A DNA stretch of 64,000 nucleotides from Anaeromyces robustus (GCA_002104895.1 MCFG01000204.1:1-64000), one strand, 5' to 3'; counted from the stretch's first letter, positions 1 through 16,735 are shown. Notes: generated by a model from the letters alone, not told the origin. A program made the numbers and translations.

Positions 1-694
1 CCTTTTGACAATTCTCTTTCTCTTAACTTAAAATTTAACCTGACTATAAATTCATGCTCCTCGTTTTCTCCTTAATCGTAACATTTCATTGATTTTTAAA
101 AGAAGAATTCTTTCTTCCCATACCATCAGTATTTTAAATTATTACTCTCCTCCTTTAGGTTCTAACAAGATTAAAACCAAAAAAAAACCAATCTATACTT
201 AATAGAGGATTATTTTGGAGCCTTGGACACAAATCTATTAAGACACAAATCTATTAACCTTAACAATTGCACTTATACCATATCTTGTGAACTTTAATTT
301 ACTATTCCTTTTTAGCGATTTGTGCTATGGCTCAAATTTGTTTTTTCAATAAATGAGGAAAATCTTCTTGTATTATTTTTAAAGAACTAATTACAAACAT
401 TCCTACTATGCCTTATTATTATATATAGACTTAAGAATCTCGTACCTTAAAAAAGAAAATGTAAATACATTAAAATTTGATATTGGAATAATCTAACTGA
501 AAAAATAGGAAATTAAAGATAGAAAAAAATAATAATAATAATAATAATTTTTATAACTCTATAAACATATTATTATATTATGTTTTAAGTTTTTATATAA
601 TTACAACTTTTTTTTAAAAAAAATCACAATATCTCTTTTCTTTCTGAAATAATCTTTATAATATAATATAATTTTATTTTTTCTTTTTTAATAA

Positions 695-746
<52 letters not shown>

Positions 747-1289
747 TGCATTTGAAAAGTGTAGTACAAAAACTATAAAAAAAAATAATATATTATATAA
801 TAATATATGAATATTTATTTTTATTCTAATCATAATCGTAATTCTAATATTAATTTATATTTTTTTTTATCTTTTCTTTTTTTTTTATTCAAAATACTTT
901 ATAAAATATATTATTTTTTAAAGTTTTGAAATTTTTAACTCTTAATAATATATTTTAAAATTAGTGGATTAATCTTTTTTTTTTTTAAAAAAAAAAAAAT
1001 TAATTAAAAAATAAACTCAGCTTTACATTTTACTTTTCATTCAATTGTACATAGCTATATAAAATATATATATAAATTTTTTTTTATCATAACCATTAAA
1101 ACTAATTAAATTATATAACAATTAAATTTTTTTTTTATTATCTTTATTCTGTTTTGTTTTGTCTATAAATATTATTATAATTTTTACTATTTATATAAAA
1201 GAAAAAAATTATAATATCTTTAAAAAGAAAATCAGTATCAGTAAATAATATTTTATTAAGAAACTAATCTCTTTAATATTTTAATAAAT
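1..1289. other. AT-rich flank upstream of IFT74, no gene seen
   Basis: No open frame with family resemblance was found. Bases 1 to about 420 are clearly less AT-rich and less repetitive than the rest, and look like decayed unique or transposon DNA, but no protein could be read on either strand. A 15-base word (gacacaaatctatta) occurs twice in tandem at 226-240 and 242-256. From about 420 on it is simple A/T sequence, including a (TAA)n run at about 692-745. The IFT74 promoter must lie in the right part, but no specific element can be named. Confidence 0.5.
692..745. repeat. (TAA)n microsatellite
   Basis: About 17 uninterrupted TAA units. On the reverse strand it reads as a poly-Tyr run in a short open frame, which is a repeat artefact and not a gene. 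Confidence 0.9.
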
Positions 1290-1923
1290 ATGTATGGTAT
1301 GTATTACAAAAAAATATTTATATTACTGAAACTATTTTTATTTTGTTTTTTGTTTAATAAATTTTTTTTTTTATTATTTTTATTATTTATTTAATATTTT
1401 AATTTATAATATATGCTCTTTATTATTTTATTTTCATTTATAAATTATTATTATATTTATATTCATATATTCGTACATACAATATTATAAATATTTTCTT
1501 TTTAATAATAAAAAAAAGGAAAAGCACCTTCAGGATCTTTTGCAAATAGACCTAGTAGTCGTGCAGGATTGGGATCATGTAAAACACAAAAAAAGAAAAA
1601 AAAAATTATTCTTTATAATTATAATTATAAAATATTATTATTCTTTTTTTTTTTAAGAATAATTACTTGGATATTAATATACATATATATTTTTTGATTT
1701 CAATTTTTTTAAAAAGCATGGGGAAATATAAGAGGAAACACTGGTGTTGTATGTTTTCATACTACCTTTATATATATATATATAATATTCTCTCTAAATT
1801 AATTGTTTTACTTTTAATTTGTCTCTTTTTTTTTTTACTTCAATCAATATAATTAATTTGTTATATATACATATATTACATCTCATTTTTATTTCATAAT
1901 ACATTTATTACAACTATATTATA

Positions 1924-1999
<76 letters not shown>

Positions 2000-3114
2000 T
2001 GAATTCTTCAATTTAAAGCCACCACAAACAGGACGACTTGGTGCCAGACCAACTACTAAAAGTAATATATATTATATATATATATTTGAATTAGAGAAAA
2101 AATAAATAAATAAATAAAATAATAATATATACATAAAAAAAAAAAAACTAGTGGGTTTAGGAATCCAAGTCGTTGATAGACCTATGACTCAACAAGGTCT
2201 AGGTGGTATGAAAGGATCAAATCAAGGTTAGTAATAAATAAATAAATATATTTTTTTAATATTAACAATAAAATATTAAATTATCATTATTCATTTTCTT
2301 TTTTAAACAAAATTAATATAATTAATAACGATAAAATAATAACAATAATAATTTATATTAAATTAAATCAAAATAAATTTTTATCATTATTATGGAAAAT
2401 TATTAAGTAAGAGGTCGTATGATTCAAGATAGAACTTTCTTCATGAGCGAATTAAGACATAAAGTTTCACTTGTTACTAATGAAATTAATAAATTAAATA
2501 ATGAAATAAATATTATTGAAAAAGAAAATGAAAATTATGATGCTTTTGAAAAAAAGTAATTTTTTTTTTTATTATATATATTCATAAAGAGAAAAAAAAT
2601 ATATAATAGCAATATATAAAAAAATAAAAATTTTAAATTAATATATATTTTATACTTCATTCAACACTCCTATATATACATCTACTTTTCTTTTTAATTT
2701 TTTTTTTAAAAACAATAAATATAATTTTCATATAATAATTAAAAATATAATATAATATAAATATATATAAAAAAAAAGAGTAGATCAATCAGCAAATGAA
2801 TTAAGAGAATTACAAGGTCAATTAGGTGATTTAAATACTCTTGTAGATAAATTAAATGTTGATACAGATTTAGAAGATATTGAACGTTTATATAGTCAAA
2901 TAAAAATTAAAAATCAAAGAGAAAATAATGTATTAGATGATGTTTTTACTCAAAGACAACAGTAAGTTCATAAAAGAAAAAAAATAAATAAATAAATAAA
3001 AGAAAACAAAAACAATTAATAATAATAATATATGTTATATATTATTTTTTTATGACTTAATACATTAATATATATATCATTTAATAATGAAATAAAATTG
3101 AAAAATTCATTTAT

Positions 3115-3146
<32 letters not shown>

Positions 3147-4165
3147 AAAATTAGAAAAGAAAATCAAATTCGTGATATTGAAAAAAAAATAGAAGAAGAA
3201 AGAAGACAAGCAGAAGAACAATTAAAAAAATTAGATGCAGAAAAATTAAATCAATATTATGCTTTTAAAGAAAAAAATTCTCAATATATTACAGAAATTC
3301 AACAAAAAGAACAAATTATTAATGAATTAACAGATAAAGAAAAAACATTAAGAGAAGTAAGAGTTTAAATATAAATTAAAATAAAATATTAATATATAAA
3401 AAAATAATAATAAAATAAAATAAAAAATAATATATTACTTTTTTTTTAGAAAAAATAAATAAATAAATAATTTATATGTTTTATTATAAATATATATTAT
3501 ATATTATTAAATAAATAAATAACATTATATATATTAATTAATTTATTTAAAACTATCCTTTATCTATTTTTTTTAACAGAATTTACAAAAGAATCCAATA
3601 AAATTAAGAGCTTATGAAAACTTTATGAAAATTAATGAATTAAAAGAAAAAAAAGAGCAATTAGAAGAAGATATATCTTCTATAGAATCTAAAAATGGAC
3701 CAGAAGAAAGAGAACGTTTACTTAAAAAGGTATATATAGATTAAATTTTTTAATACATTATTAATAGATAGAATACTACTATTACTAAATATTAATATAT
3801 ATATATATATTATAATATTTATATAATAAAAAAAATTATTCAATATTTTATTATATATATAAATAATTAGGTCAAAGAAGATAATGTAGAAATTTCAGGT
3901 ATGGAACGTAAAATTACTGATTTAGAAGAACAAATATTTAAATGTAAAGAACGTTTATCTCAATTAGATATGGATATAGATCCTCATCAAGGTAAAATAA
4001 ATAAATAAATAAATAAATAAATAAAATAAATAAACAAATAAAATAAACATTTGAATCTATATAAAATGCAATATTATTGATATTTATTTATCTTATATTT
4101 GTATATATTATATATATAATATAACTATATTATAATATATTTTTCAAATATATATTAAAATAATA

Positions 4166-4203
<38 letters not shown>

Positions 4204-5791
4204 AGAGAAAAATTCAAAATATGAAGAATTATTAAAAAGAGATAAAGATATGCAAGCATTTATTGATTCATTTGATTATAAAAAAAATGAAATTGTTGAA
4301 AAAAGTACTCAATTACAAACTCAAATTGTAGAATCTCTTGAAAAATTATCGGTATATATAATACTTATTAAAATTATTATTAATATTTTGATATATATTG
4401 TTTATAAAAAAAAAAAATATCAGAGTTTTTTATAAAAAAGAAAAGAGAGATATTAATGCATTAATTTATTATATATATATATATATTTATAAATTATAAT
4501 AATGTAAATTAAATTAATATATATATATATAAAACAAAAAAAAAAAAAAAGAGTTTATCAAAAAAAGATATGCCTTCTTATCCAGGAGGTTTAAAAGAAC
4601 TTAAAGAGGATTTGCAATTTAAAGAAAAAGAAATGAAAAATTCCGAAAATACAGCTGATGCACTTATAATTGGTATATAATATAATAATAATAATATATA
4701 ATAACAATAATAATAACTATTTTTTTTTTTAAAAAAAAAAAATTTATAATGATAACTAAAAAAATATATATATATATATATAAATTTTAAAAAAATTTTA
4801 AATATTTTTTTTTATTTTAAATATTTTTCTATTTTATATTAATATGTATATTCTATATATATTAAATTATATAAATTATCATAGAGAGAAATCAAAGATT
4901 ACAAGATTTAGAAAAAGTTAATCAACTTGAATCAAAATTAAACTTTGAATTAACTACACTAAAAAATAAAATTGAAAAATTAAACGAAGATATGGAAAAA
5001 ATGCAAAATATTGATGAACTTAAAAAATCAACAGAAGAGCAAAGAAAGGTATTGTTATTTTAATCATTATTATTATTATTTATTTTTTTTTCTTATTTTA
5101 ATAATAAAGTAGTAGTAATAGTAGTAATAATAGTAATAGTAATTGTAGTAATAGTAATAAGAAGAAAAAAGAAGAAATATAAGAAATAAAAGAAGAAGAA
5201 GAAAAAAAAAAGAAAAATATAGATATTTATTTTATTTTATTTTATTTTATTTTTAATAAAAAATAAAAAATTAATAAAAATTAAAAATCAATTAAAAATA
5301 AAATATATATATATATAGAAAAATAAAGCTGATCGTCAAGGTTTAAGAGAATTCCGTGATTCATTAAAGCAAGTTGTTTCAGGTTTATCTACAAAATATG
5401 ATGGTAAAAAAGCACAATTACAAGAAAATGAAACATTTGTTCAATTAGGAGCTTTTGAACAAAAATTAAGATATCAAGAATCTAATAATTTCCACTTAAA
5501 AGAATGTAATTATATATATATATATCTATATATTTAATATATTTAATATATTTAATATCTATAAAATAAAATAGTGTATTATAATAAAATATATATTAAT
5601 TATTTATATATATAATCTATTTCATATATTAACAATAATTATTTTTCAATGAAAAAAAAAAAAAAAAAAAAGATATTCAAACAAAAACCCTTGAAAGTAA
5701 TTATCAAATTATATCCCAAGAAATACTTCAATCTTTAGAAGAATGTAATAGTCAAATATTAAAATTAATGTCAATACCGCCATCACGTTGA
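1290..5791 (+). CDS. IFT74: Intraflagellar transport protein 74 (IFT-B core)
   Basis: Coiled-coil subunit of the IFT-B train. In the family it pairs with IFT81 and helps carry tubulin into the growing flagellum. Fifteen exons: 1290-1296, 1519-1578, 1717-1748, 2019-2061, 2152-2226, 2408-2555, 2779-2961, 3155-3356, 3580-3729, 3871-3991, 4203-4351, 4552-4672, 4885-5048, 5319-5505, 5673-5791. They sum to 1761 nt, giving 586 aa; human IFT74 is about 600. The N-terminal ~70 residues are Gly/Arg/Pro-rich and basic, followed by the family signature VDRPMTQQGLGGMKG and then near-continuous Glu/Lys-rich coiled coil. The stretch QLDMDIDPHQGEKNSKYEEL also tracks the animal protein. All introns are GT-AG with all phases closed. 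The 7-nt first coding exon is the least certain part, chosen because it supplies ATG, the right phase and a gtatgt donor. A functional IFT gene implies a flagellated cell stage. Confidence 0.93.
1925..1999. repeat. (CAA)n-(TAA)n compound array in IFT74 intron 3
   Basis: About 13 CAA units run directly into about 12 TAA units inside the intron 1749-2018. CAA purity is unusual here because nearly all other arrays in the window are pure A/T. Confidence 0.85.
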
Positions 5792-6189
5792 TTTAATACA
5801 CATATTACAATTTAATATAATACTTTCTTTTTTTCGTTTTTTTTTTTTTTTTTTTTTTTTGTTTTTTACTTTGTTTGTTTTTTGTTTTATTATTTACTTA
5901 AAAATATTTATTATTAAATTATAATTTTTAAATTTTGACTTTTTTTTTCTTTATAAAAATAAATAATCTATATTTAAAATTAAAATTAAACTAAATTATT
6001 AAATAAATAAAAGATTCGACGTTAGAAAATAATAAAAATATTATAATTATTATTATTAATTGTTAAAAATTACAATATAAAAAAAATAATATATATATAC
6101 AAATAAACAAAAGTAAATAAAATAAATTCTAAAGTTTTTTGTTTTCCAACAGAAAATATTTATTAATTATAACATAGCATAATAAATAA

Positions 6190-6225
<36 letters not shown>

Positions 6226-6269
6226 AAAACAAATATTATATTTAAAAAAAAAAAAAAAATTAGACTAAA
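5792..6269. other. IFT74 3' flank, simple A/T sequence
   Basis: Contains a poly-T tract (about 5838-5860) and a short (TA)n run near 6195-6222. No gene or RNA feature seen. It presumably includes the IFT74 3' UTR and poly(A) site. Confidence 0.5.
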
Positions 6270-6865
6270 ATGAGTACTTCCATCTTCCATACGTACACTA
6301 CAAGTATACCCTGTAGAGTGATGTTATATAACATATAACATATTAATATCAATTCGAAGTCAACGGCTCCACCTATGTCATTACATTCTGCTAAAACATA
6401 GGTTTTTATACATTCTTCCTTAGTCTCCTTTTTTTACCACGAGCATCAGAACGGAACCACTTTCTCCTCACAGTACAATGATCATAATCATTGGCATGAT
6501 AGACTGTAGACCTGCCTAATTCCAACATAAAATTAATCAGAGACTAAGCATCAAGTCTAATGGAATCAAAAGTGTAAGGTACTTGATATTGAGTAGGTAA
6601 CATATATAAAGGAAAACCCCTTTTAAATATCAAGGTGGTAGTCATGATACACCTAGGATAGAAACCTTATATGTATTAATAATACAGTATTTAAATACCC
6701 TCTATAGTCCCAAAATCCCCACAATTATAATAATCCCAAGGCACCAACTTAGGATAAACATCGATCTTGAACCAGTGCTTATAATATTTATTTCATAAAG
6801 ATTTTTATAATAAAATTCTTTTAAACCCAAATCGATATCATACATATAAAAATTTCCAATTTTTA
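6270..6865 (-). pseudogene. Relic of an unidentified protein-coding sequence
   Basis: This block is much less AT-rich than its surroundings and reads as protein on the reverse strand only if frame changes and one stop are allowed. From high to low coordinate: a segment including DIDLGLKEFYYKNLYEI; a second frame with HWFKIDVYPKLVPWDYYN; a third with GFYPRCIMTTTLIFKRGFPL running through an in-frame TAG to STVYHANDYDHCTVRRKWFR; then a fourth with EECIKTYVLAECNDIGGAVD. The density of Trp, Tyr and Cys and the basic RRKWFR stretch suggest a transposase-like or other mobile-element protein, but I do not recognise the family. It abuts the LINE poly(A) tail at 6886 yet reads as a separate sequence. 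Confidence 0.5.
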
Positions 6866-6883
6866 ATGTATATATATATATAT

Positions 6884-6885
<2 letters not shown>

Positions 6886-6929
<44 letters not shown>

Positions 6930-8803
6930 GCACACAATTTGTACGTCAACTTTATTGAATTTAAATATTAAAATACATGAATCATAAAAAAAAACACATA
7001 ATGAAAAAAAATGATACTACTAAAAAAAAATAAAAACCAGTAAAATATTATAGATAATAATAGATAATACTGGAGGAAAAAAAGAAGTATAATAATATTT
7101 AAAAACAATAAATCCATACAAGCCCTTAATTCTAAATATAGAATTAAAGTAAAATTGATCTATCCTATTCCACTAGGGTCGGAAATAGGATCGGCATTTG
7201 CCCTACTAGGCTGTCCTACTGTGTTATCAGCATTGACGTTCCTGGAGAGGTTGGTTTTAAATTTATTGAATAATATATGTTGTCTTTTACAGACAACAGG
7301 CATGATATCATTCAATAGAGCCGCAGATCGCAACAAGAATGGGGATTTTGAATAAGTACCAGATTCAGTCTGACACTTAAACAAACATTCCCATTCCATT
7401 TTGTATGGACTATTGTTAATTCTATCACTAAAACCATAATCTCTACCACCAATTAAAAAAATATATATTCTATACCTATTAACTATTTTTTTACTACCTA
7501 ATATATCTATATTACTTATACTATTATTACTACTTTTATAACCCTTAACAATATTATTTATTCTATTATCCACACTAGGGTTATTACTGGTCCTAACTAA
7601 ACTATTAAAAAGACTATCTAAAAAATAAAAAAAATTTCTATCTAAATCAGAGAAGTGATCAATACGAAGATTTTTAAATAAGAAACAATTTATAAACCAA
7701 TGATCAATTCTCTGATAACTGTCACAATGGAAACAACATGAACAACAATTAGGACAAGAATTATTAATCATTTTAGCAGCTTTTGCAACTCTAGCATCAA
7801 TTTTATATCCACATCTTGCCCTAAGTATCCACCGAAAACCTTTGCTATATTCAGGAAATTCTAGATTAAGTTTTAAGTAACTTCTTGATTCTTCAAAGTT
7901 GTACAATTTATAAGTTTTAGCTTTAATTGATTTATCACTGTTCATGTCTCTGTCCCAATAGAATTCCATAATTTCTTTAGTAGAGGATGAAATATTGTTT
8001 AATTTATCATTTAATATTTTACTTTCTTTGTCCCAAGTCCATTTTCTTGTTGTAGCAACATTATTAACTATCTTTGAGATAATGCAGTTGGAGTCCTTCC
8101 ACTTATTAAAACATCTAACCTGAGCTAAAGCACATTTACCAGAAAGTGGAGGAATATTGAGTTCTTTTGAGATGCAATAAATAGAAACAAAAGAATTAGG
8201 TTTCGAGTAGCCTAAAATCCAATAAAAACCTTTGTTAATTATTGTTTGTGTAGAACTAGTATTGTTTTTGTTAGAACCAAGCAAAGGCGCGTAATAGGAA
8301 ACTTGTCCAATAACTTTTGCAGAGAATAAAGTTCTTTTAAGAGGAATAGGAATCAGATCATTTTTTAAAAAACCCTGAATTGAAAACAAAGCCTTACTAA
8401 CTTTATTTTTCATTTTACTAATAACGAATTTTAAATCTAGAGTTTTGTGAAAGGGAACACCAAGGTAAGTATAACAATCTGTTTTAGGGATTGCGATTCC
8501 TGTTAAATAAAAGGTAGGGTCCTCTCTAAGAATATATTCCGAATTTTCATGTCTAACAGCTAATGTGCCACATTTATTAATTCCAAAAGTCATCTCGTTG
8601 TCCTTAGCCCATTTACCAACTAAACGAAGAAGTTTGTTCATACGAGATCTACTAGGGGCACAAAGAACAATATCATCAGCAAATAATCCTCCACAACAAT
8701 ATTCAGTATCTATTTTCACACCATTATGCAGGCAATCGTTGAAGATGTCGTTGATAAACAAATTAAAAAGTATAGGAGATAAGGGACATCCTTGTCGAAC
8801 TCC
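6886..8803 (-). mobile_element. 5'-truncated LINE (non-LTR retrotransposon)
   Basis: On the reverse strand the element runs from the middle of a reverse transcriptase (8803) through the C-terminal region to a TAG stop (7160-7162), a ~230-base 3' UTR, an AATAAA signal (6951-6956 as tttatt) and a 41-base poly(A) tail (poly-T at 6886-6926). The 5' end starts abruptly inside RT, so motifs upstream of the GVRQGCPLSP block, including the first catalytic Asp, are missing. This is the usual result of aborted target-primed reverse transcription. Both flanks are (TA)n-like (about 6870-6885 and 8804-8818), so a target-site duplication is possible but cannot be proved. It is higher in GC than its surroundings. 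Confidence 0.9.
7160..8803 (-). pseudogene. LINE reverse transcriptase, C-terminal part (truncated)
   Basis: Open frame of about 547 codons with no internal stop, but lacking the N-terminal half of the ORF2 protein (endonuclease and early RT). Motifs in order: GVRQGCPLSPILFNLFINDI (RT block 4) at the very start, FADDIVL (catalytic Asp pair) about 45 residues on, YLGVPFHK (thumb-proximal block), a long connection region, and a Cys/His cluster near the C-terminus (SCPNCCSCCFHC followed by RIDHWFINC) like the zinc-binding end of many LINE proteins. An internal Met at 8761 gives a 533-aa frame, but nothing suggests it is used. The intact reading frame implies a fairly recent insertion. The LINE clade was not determined. 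Confidence 0.88.
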
Positions 8804-9071
8804 TATATATATAATAAAAATTTCATTCCATCAATTATAAATTATCAATATTATAAAAAAAAAAAAAAAAAAAAAAACTTATTTAATATACAAAAAAAGT
8901 TTTATAAATCTTAATGTATTTTCAATAGACATTCTCTCTATTACTGTAATATTATCTGTAATATTATACATTCTACAATCAATATAAAAAAATTCATTAT
9001 AAATTCCATAATTATTATTTAATTTAAAATAAAAGTCTTTTTTTACAAAACAAAAACATCCATATATTTAT

Positions 9072-9102
<31 letters not shown>

Positions 9103-10006
9103 TAGTAATAATAATAATAATATAAAATTAAAAACTAAATAATTATTATAATAAAAATAAAAAAAGAATAAACATAAATTATTATATATTTTATAATTAA
9201 TATTATTTAAGGTTAAAAGTATATATATAAGTAATTAAAAAGATTTTTTTTTTCTTTTTTTTTAAAAAAAAAAAAATAGTTATAATTATTAATAAGGATA
9301 TTTAATATAACTTTTTTGTTGTTGTTGTGGTTGTGGTTATTTGTTGTTGTTATTGTTGTAAATATTGATGATATTAATTGATTGTTGTTGTTATTATTGT
9401 AAATATTGATAATATTAATTGATTATTTGTCAGGTTTGATTCTGCTTTGGTTTAGTTTAGTTTTTTTTATTTTATTTTTATTTTATTTTTAAAAAAATAA
9501 ATTAAAAAAAAAAATAAAAAATATATTTATATTTAAAAATACTGAAAAAAAAAAAAAGATACTGAAATAAATAAAAATACATATATAAAAATACATTCTC
9601 TTTTTTTTTTTTTTTTTTTTTTTTTCTTATTATTATTATTATTATATGATATTTAAAAAAAATGATATATAACAACTTTTTATTTTTTATTTTTATTTTT
9701 TTTTTATTTTTTTTTTATTTTATTTTTTTAAGTAATGTTTTTATTTTTTATTTTTAATGTTTTTATATTTTATTTTATTTTTTTTTTTTTTAATTTTTAT
9801 TATTTTTTATTATGGTTTCTATTTGTTATTAATTTATTATTTTTTTTTCTCTTTTTCTTTGGTTTTTTTTTTTTTTTTTTTTTGTTTTAATTTTTGTTTT
9901 TGTTTTATTATTTTCTTGTTTGTTTTTTTTTTTTTTTTTTTTTGTTTTTTTAATGTCTGTTAATTTTTGTCCTTTTTATAATAATTACACAAAAAATAAT
10001 TATTTT

Positions 10007-10037
<31 letters not shown>

Positions 10038-10466
10038 TATTATATTATATTAAATCTAAAATAAATAAATAAAAATATTTTAATATATATATTAAAAGTT
10101 TAAAATCTTTTCCTTCTTTATATACTTTAATATAATATTGAACTATTATATTAAAAAAAAAATTTTTTTTATAAATGATTTAATTTTATTATTATTATTA
10201 TTATGATTATGATTATTATGATTATTATTATAAATTTATAGCGTTAGATTTTTGCTTTTTATATATATATATATATATTTTTATGAATGATTTTGTTTTT
10301 AAATATTACATTATCAACATGTTTCTTTAATTTTTATATATATATAGATTTTTGAAAACAAAACTAAAAAAAGAAAAAAAAAAAAAAAAGATTAAAATAA
10401 AATAATAATAATATTAAAAATTAAAACATTATAGTTTTAATCTTTCTTTTATATATATATTTTTCG

Positions 10467-10499
<33 letters not shown>

Positions 10500-10631
10500 T
10501 GTTTTTATTTTTGTTTTGTTTTGTTCTGTTCTAAGTTTCTTTTTTTTTTTTTATGTATATATCTTGTTTAACTTTTTTTAATTATTTTTTTATTGTGTTT
10601 TTTTTTTTTATTTTTTTTTTATTGTGTTTTT

Positions 10632-10673
<42 letters not shown>

Positions 10674-11068
10674 TGCTTTATTATTTTATTATATTATCAT
10701 TTTCTTTTTTCTTCTAAAATTTTTTATTATCTATCCTTTTTATTTTTATTTTTTCTCTTTTCATGATTAACTTCTTTGTATTTCATTAAAATAATGATTT
10801 TAATAAGATATTTATATATATATAAAAGAATTAATCATAAATATAATAATTAAATAAATATCTATATAAATGAATAATTAATGGCATAATGATATATTAA
10901 TTAATGAAATAAAAATAAAATAGCTAACAAAAATGAAAGAAAAAAAATAATAATAATTTAAATATGTAACTAATAATTTATAAAAAAAAAAATAAATTAT
11001 AATAAAAAAAAAATCAATTTATTTTTTATTATAATTTTTTAAAATTAAAAAAAAAAAAAATATTAAAT
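8804..11068. other. Gene-free A/T low-complexity stretch
   Basis: Poly-A, poly-T and short A/T arrays. A GTT-rich segment (about 9317-9432) contains two imperfect copies of a ~50-base unit with the words gttgttgttattgt... and aatattgat. T-rich tracts between 9600 and 10680 give poly-Phe/Leu frames that are artefacts. The right edge holds the DHH1 3' UTR. No gene seen. Confidence 0.5.
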
Positions 11069-13230
11069 TTAAACACTTGGAGCAACATATAAGTTTTTGT
11101 CGATAACTGGTGGTATGGATTGAATTTCAGTTCCTAATTCTTGTTCGATTCTGTATAAGTTGAAACGATCATCATAAGTAATAAGATTAATGGCTAAACC
11201 TAAATGACCAAAACGACCAGAACGACCAATTCTGTGAAGGTAAGTTTCAGCATTCTTTGGGAAATCAAAGTTAATAACTACATTAACAGCTTGAATATCA
11301 ATACCTCTAGTTAAAAGATCTATAAATAATTAATGATTTAATAATGGTTAAAAATTGATTATATTATTATATGTAAAAAAATATTAATTATAAAATATAA
11401 TAACACTCCTATTAAAAAATTCTTTATATAATTGTTACTATATATGATATTAATATTTACCAGAACAAACAAGATTACGGCACTTTCCATTTCTAAAATC
11501 ATGGAAAACTCTGTTACGGTGAGATTGTAACATCTTAGCATGAATGTAGAAACAAGAATAACCAAGTTCAGTAATCTTCTTAGCAAGTAATTCAACACGG
11601 CTAGTAGAATTACAGAAAATAATAGATTGATTAATTTGTAACTATAATAATAATAACAATAATATATATAGATATATATTGATATAGATATAATATTAAT
11701 CAATAAAATATTAATAAAAATTTATGTTAATTACTTATTTTAAATATGATTTGTAATATATATATTTTTTTTTATAAATTATTTCTATAAAATAAATTTA
11801 CCTTTGAGAATAAAGTATTTAAACAGTGAACTTTTTGTCTTTCTTCGACGTAAGCATAATATTGAGTAACACCTCTAAGAGTAAGTTCGTCCATCAAATT
11901 AATTTCGTAAGGTTCCTTAAGGAATTTATCTTTGAAATTTTTGACAATAATTGGGAAAGTAGCAGAGAATAATAAGATTTGTCTGTTTGCTGGGAAGTGA
12001 GAAATTAATTGTTCAACAATTGGTTGGAATTCTGGTGAAAGTAACTTATCAGCTTCATCCATAATTAAAACTTGACATTGAGAAAGATTAGCAACACCCT
12101 TACCAGCAAGATCGAGCATACGACCTGGAGTACCAACAAGAATATGGACTATAATAAAAAAAAATATTAATAAAAATAATTATTATTTATATAAAATAAT
12201 TTTTATTGTTAATTAATAATTAATAAAAAGTAAATAAAATACATACCAGTTTCTCCTAAACGAAGAATATCATCCTTTAATGTAGTACCACCAGTAGTAA
12301 CCATAATCTTAACATTAAGATGTTTTCCAAGAGTCTTAAAAACTTGAGAAGTTTGTAAGGCAAGTTCTCTGGTTGGGACAAGAACAGCGGCTACAAATAT
12401 ATTTTTATTATAATAGTTTATCAATATAAATAATTGTTTTTTTTAAAAAAAAATAGAATGAATGTATTATATTATGTATATTATCAAAATACCTTGAATA
12501 TGGTCCTTCTTATTATCAACCTTTTCCAAAGCGGGTATAACAAAAGCAGCAGTTTTACCAGTACCGTTCTTAGCTCTAGCAAGAATATCTCTTCCAGCTA
12601 AAGCAATTGGTATAGATTCTTCTTGAATTGGAGATGGTTTTTCAAAACCGGCTTCAAAAATTCCCATTAAAAGCTTACGTTTTAAATAATAATCTTCAAA
12701 TTCATTACCCTTTGTAGCAGTAACATCTTCAGTTTTTGGACGTAAATCCTTTGGTGGTAATTTTAATTGACTCTTCCATGATTTATCAGAATCACTTTTA
12801 TATAAATTAAAAAAAATAAATTAAACATCAGTTTCCTCTTTTATATTAAAACATATATAATATTTATTAATTGATAAAGTTTATTAATTTGAATTATTAT
12901 TATTCCCTTTATTAATTGTTTTTTCTAATATAAAAAAAAAACTTTTTTCTTCCTAATTAAAAATCAATTATATATACTATATTTATTTTATATTTTTATC
13001 TTTTTTTTTATTTGTTTTGTTTACACTAATTACTTTTGATCAACCAAAATCTTATTACAAACATATGAAAACATTGTAAATAAAAATGATATTATTTATA
13101 TTATTTATAACCTTTGATCAAATATTATTTTTAGTTAATATTTAAATATCTTAATTTATTTATTTTTAATTAATTACCTAATAGTGGTATTTTGAAGTTG
13201 TTGACTCAAAGCATTTATGTTTACTGACAT
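11069..13230 (-). CDS. DHH1: DEAD-box RNA helicase Dhh1/DDX6
   Basis: Cytoplasmic helicase that represses translation and promotes mRNA decapping in P-bodies. Six exons on the reverse strand: 13178-13230, 12493-12794, 12247-12390, 11802-12148, 11461-11641, 11069-11319; 1278 nt, 425 aa. RecA1 motifs: Q-motif region [11 protein letters not shown] (~68-78), Walker A AKNGTGKT (~92-99), PTREL (~124-128), GG (~150), TPGR (173-176), DEAD (197-200), SAT (228-230). RecA2: [22 protein letters not shown] (346-350) and HRIGRSGR (371-378). The Dhh1-specific block [20 protein letters not shown] is present. The protein stops at [10 protein letters not shown], so it lacks the long Gln/Pro tail of budding-yeast Dhh1 and resembles the compact animal form. 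Start chosen because MSVNINAL gives the right phase into exon 2. Confidence 0.95.

Positions 13231-16735
<3,505 letters not shown>

Noticed and set aside
1-420. Higher-complexity left end tested for a gene or LINE fragment
   Set aside because: All frames are broken by stops and nothing matched either LINE copy or a protein family I know.
7155-7355. Forward frames over 7155-7355 and 8565-8840
   Set aside because: Antisense shadows of the LINE reverse transcriptase, which has clear family motifs on the other strand.
9757-9963. Poly-Phe frames in T-rich tracts
   Set aside because: Homopolymer artefacts, as at 16206-16416, 47890-48084 and 57277-57542.
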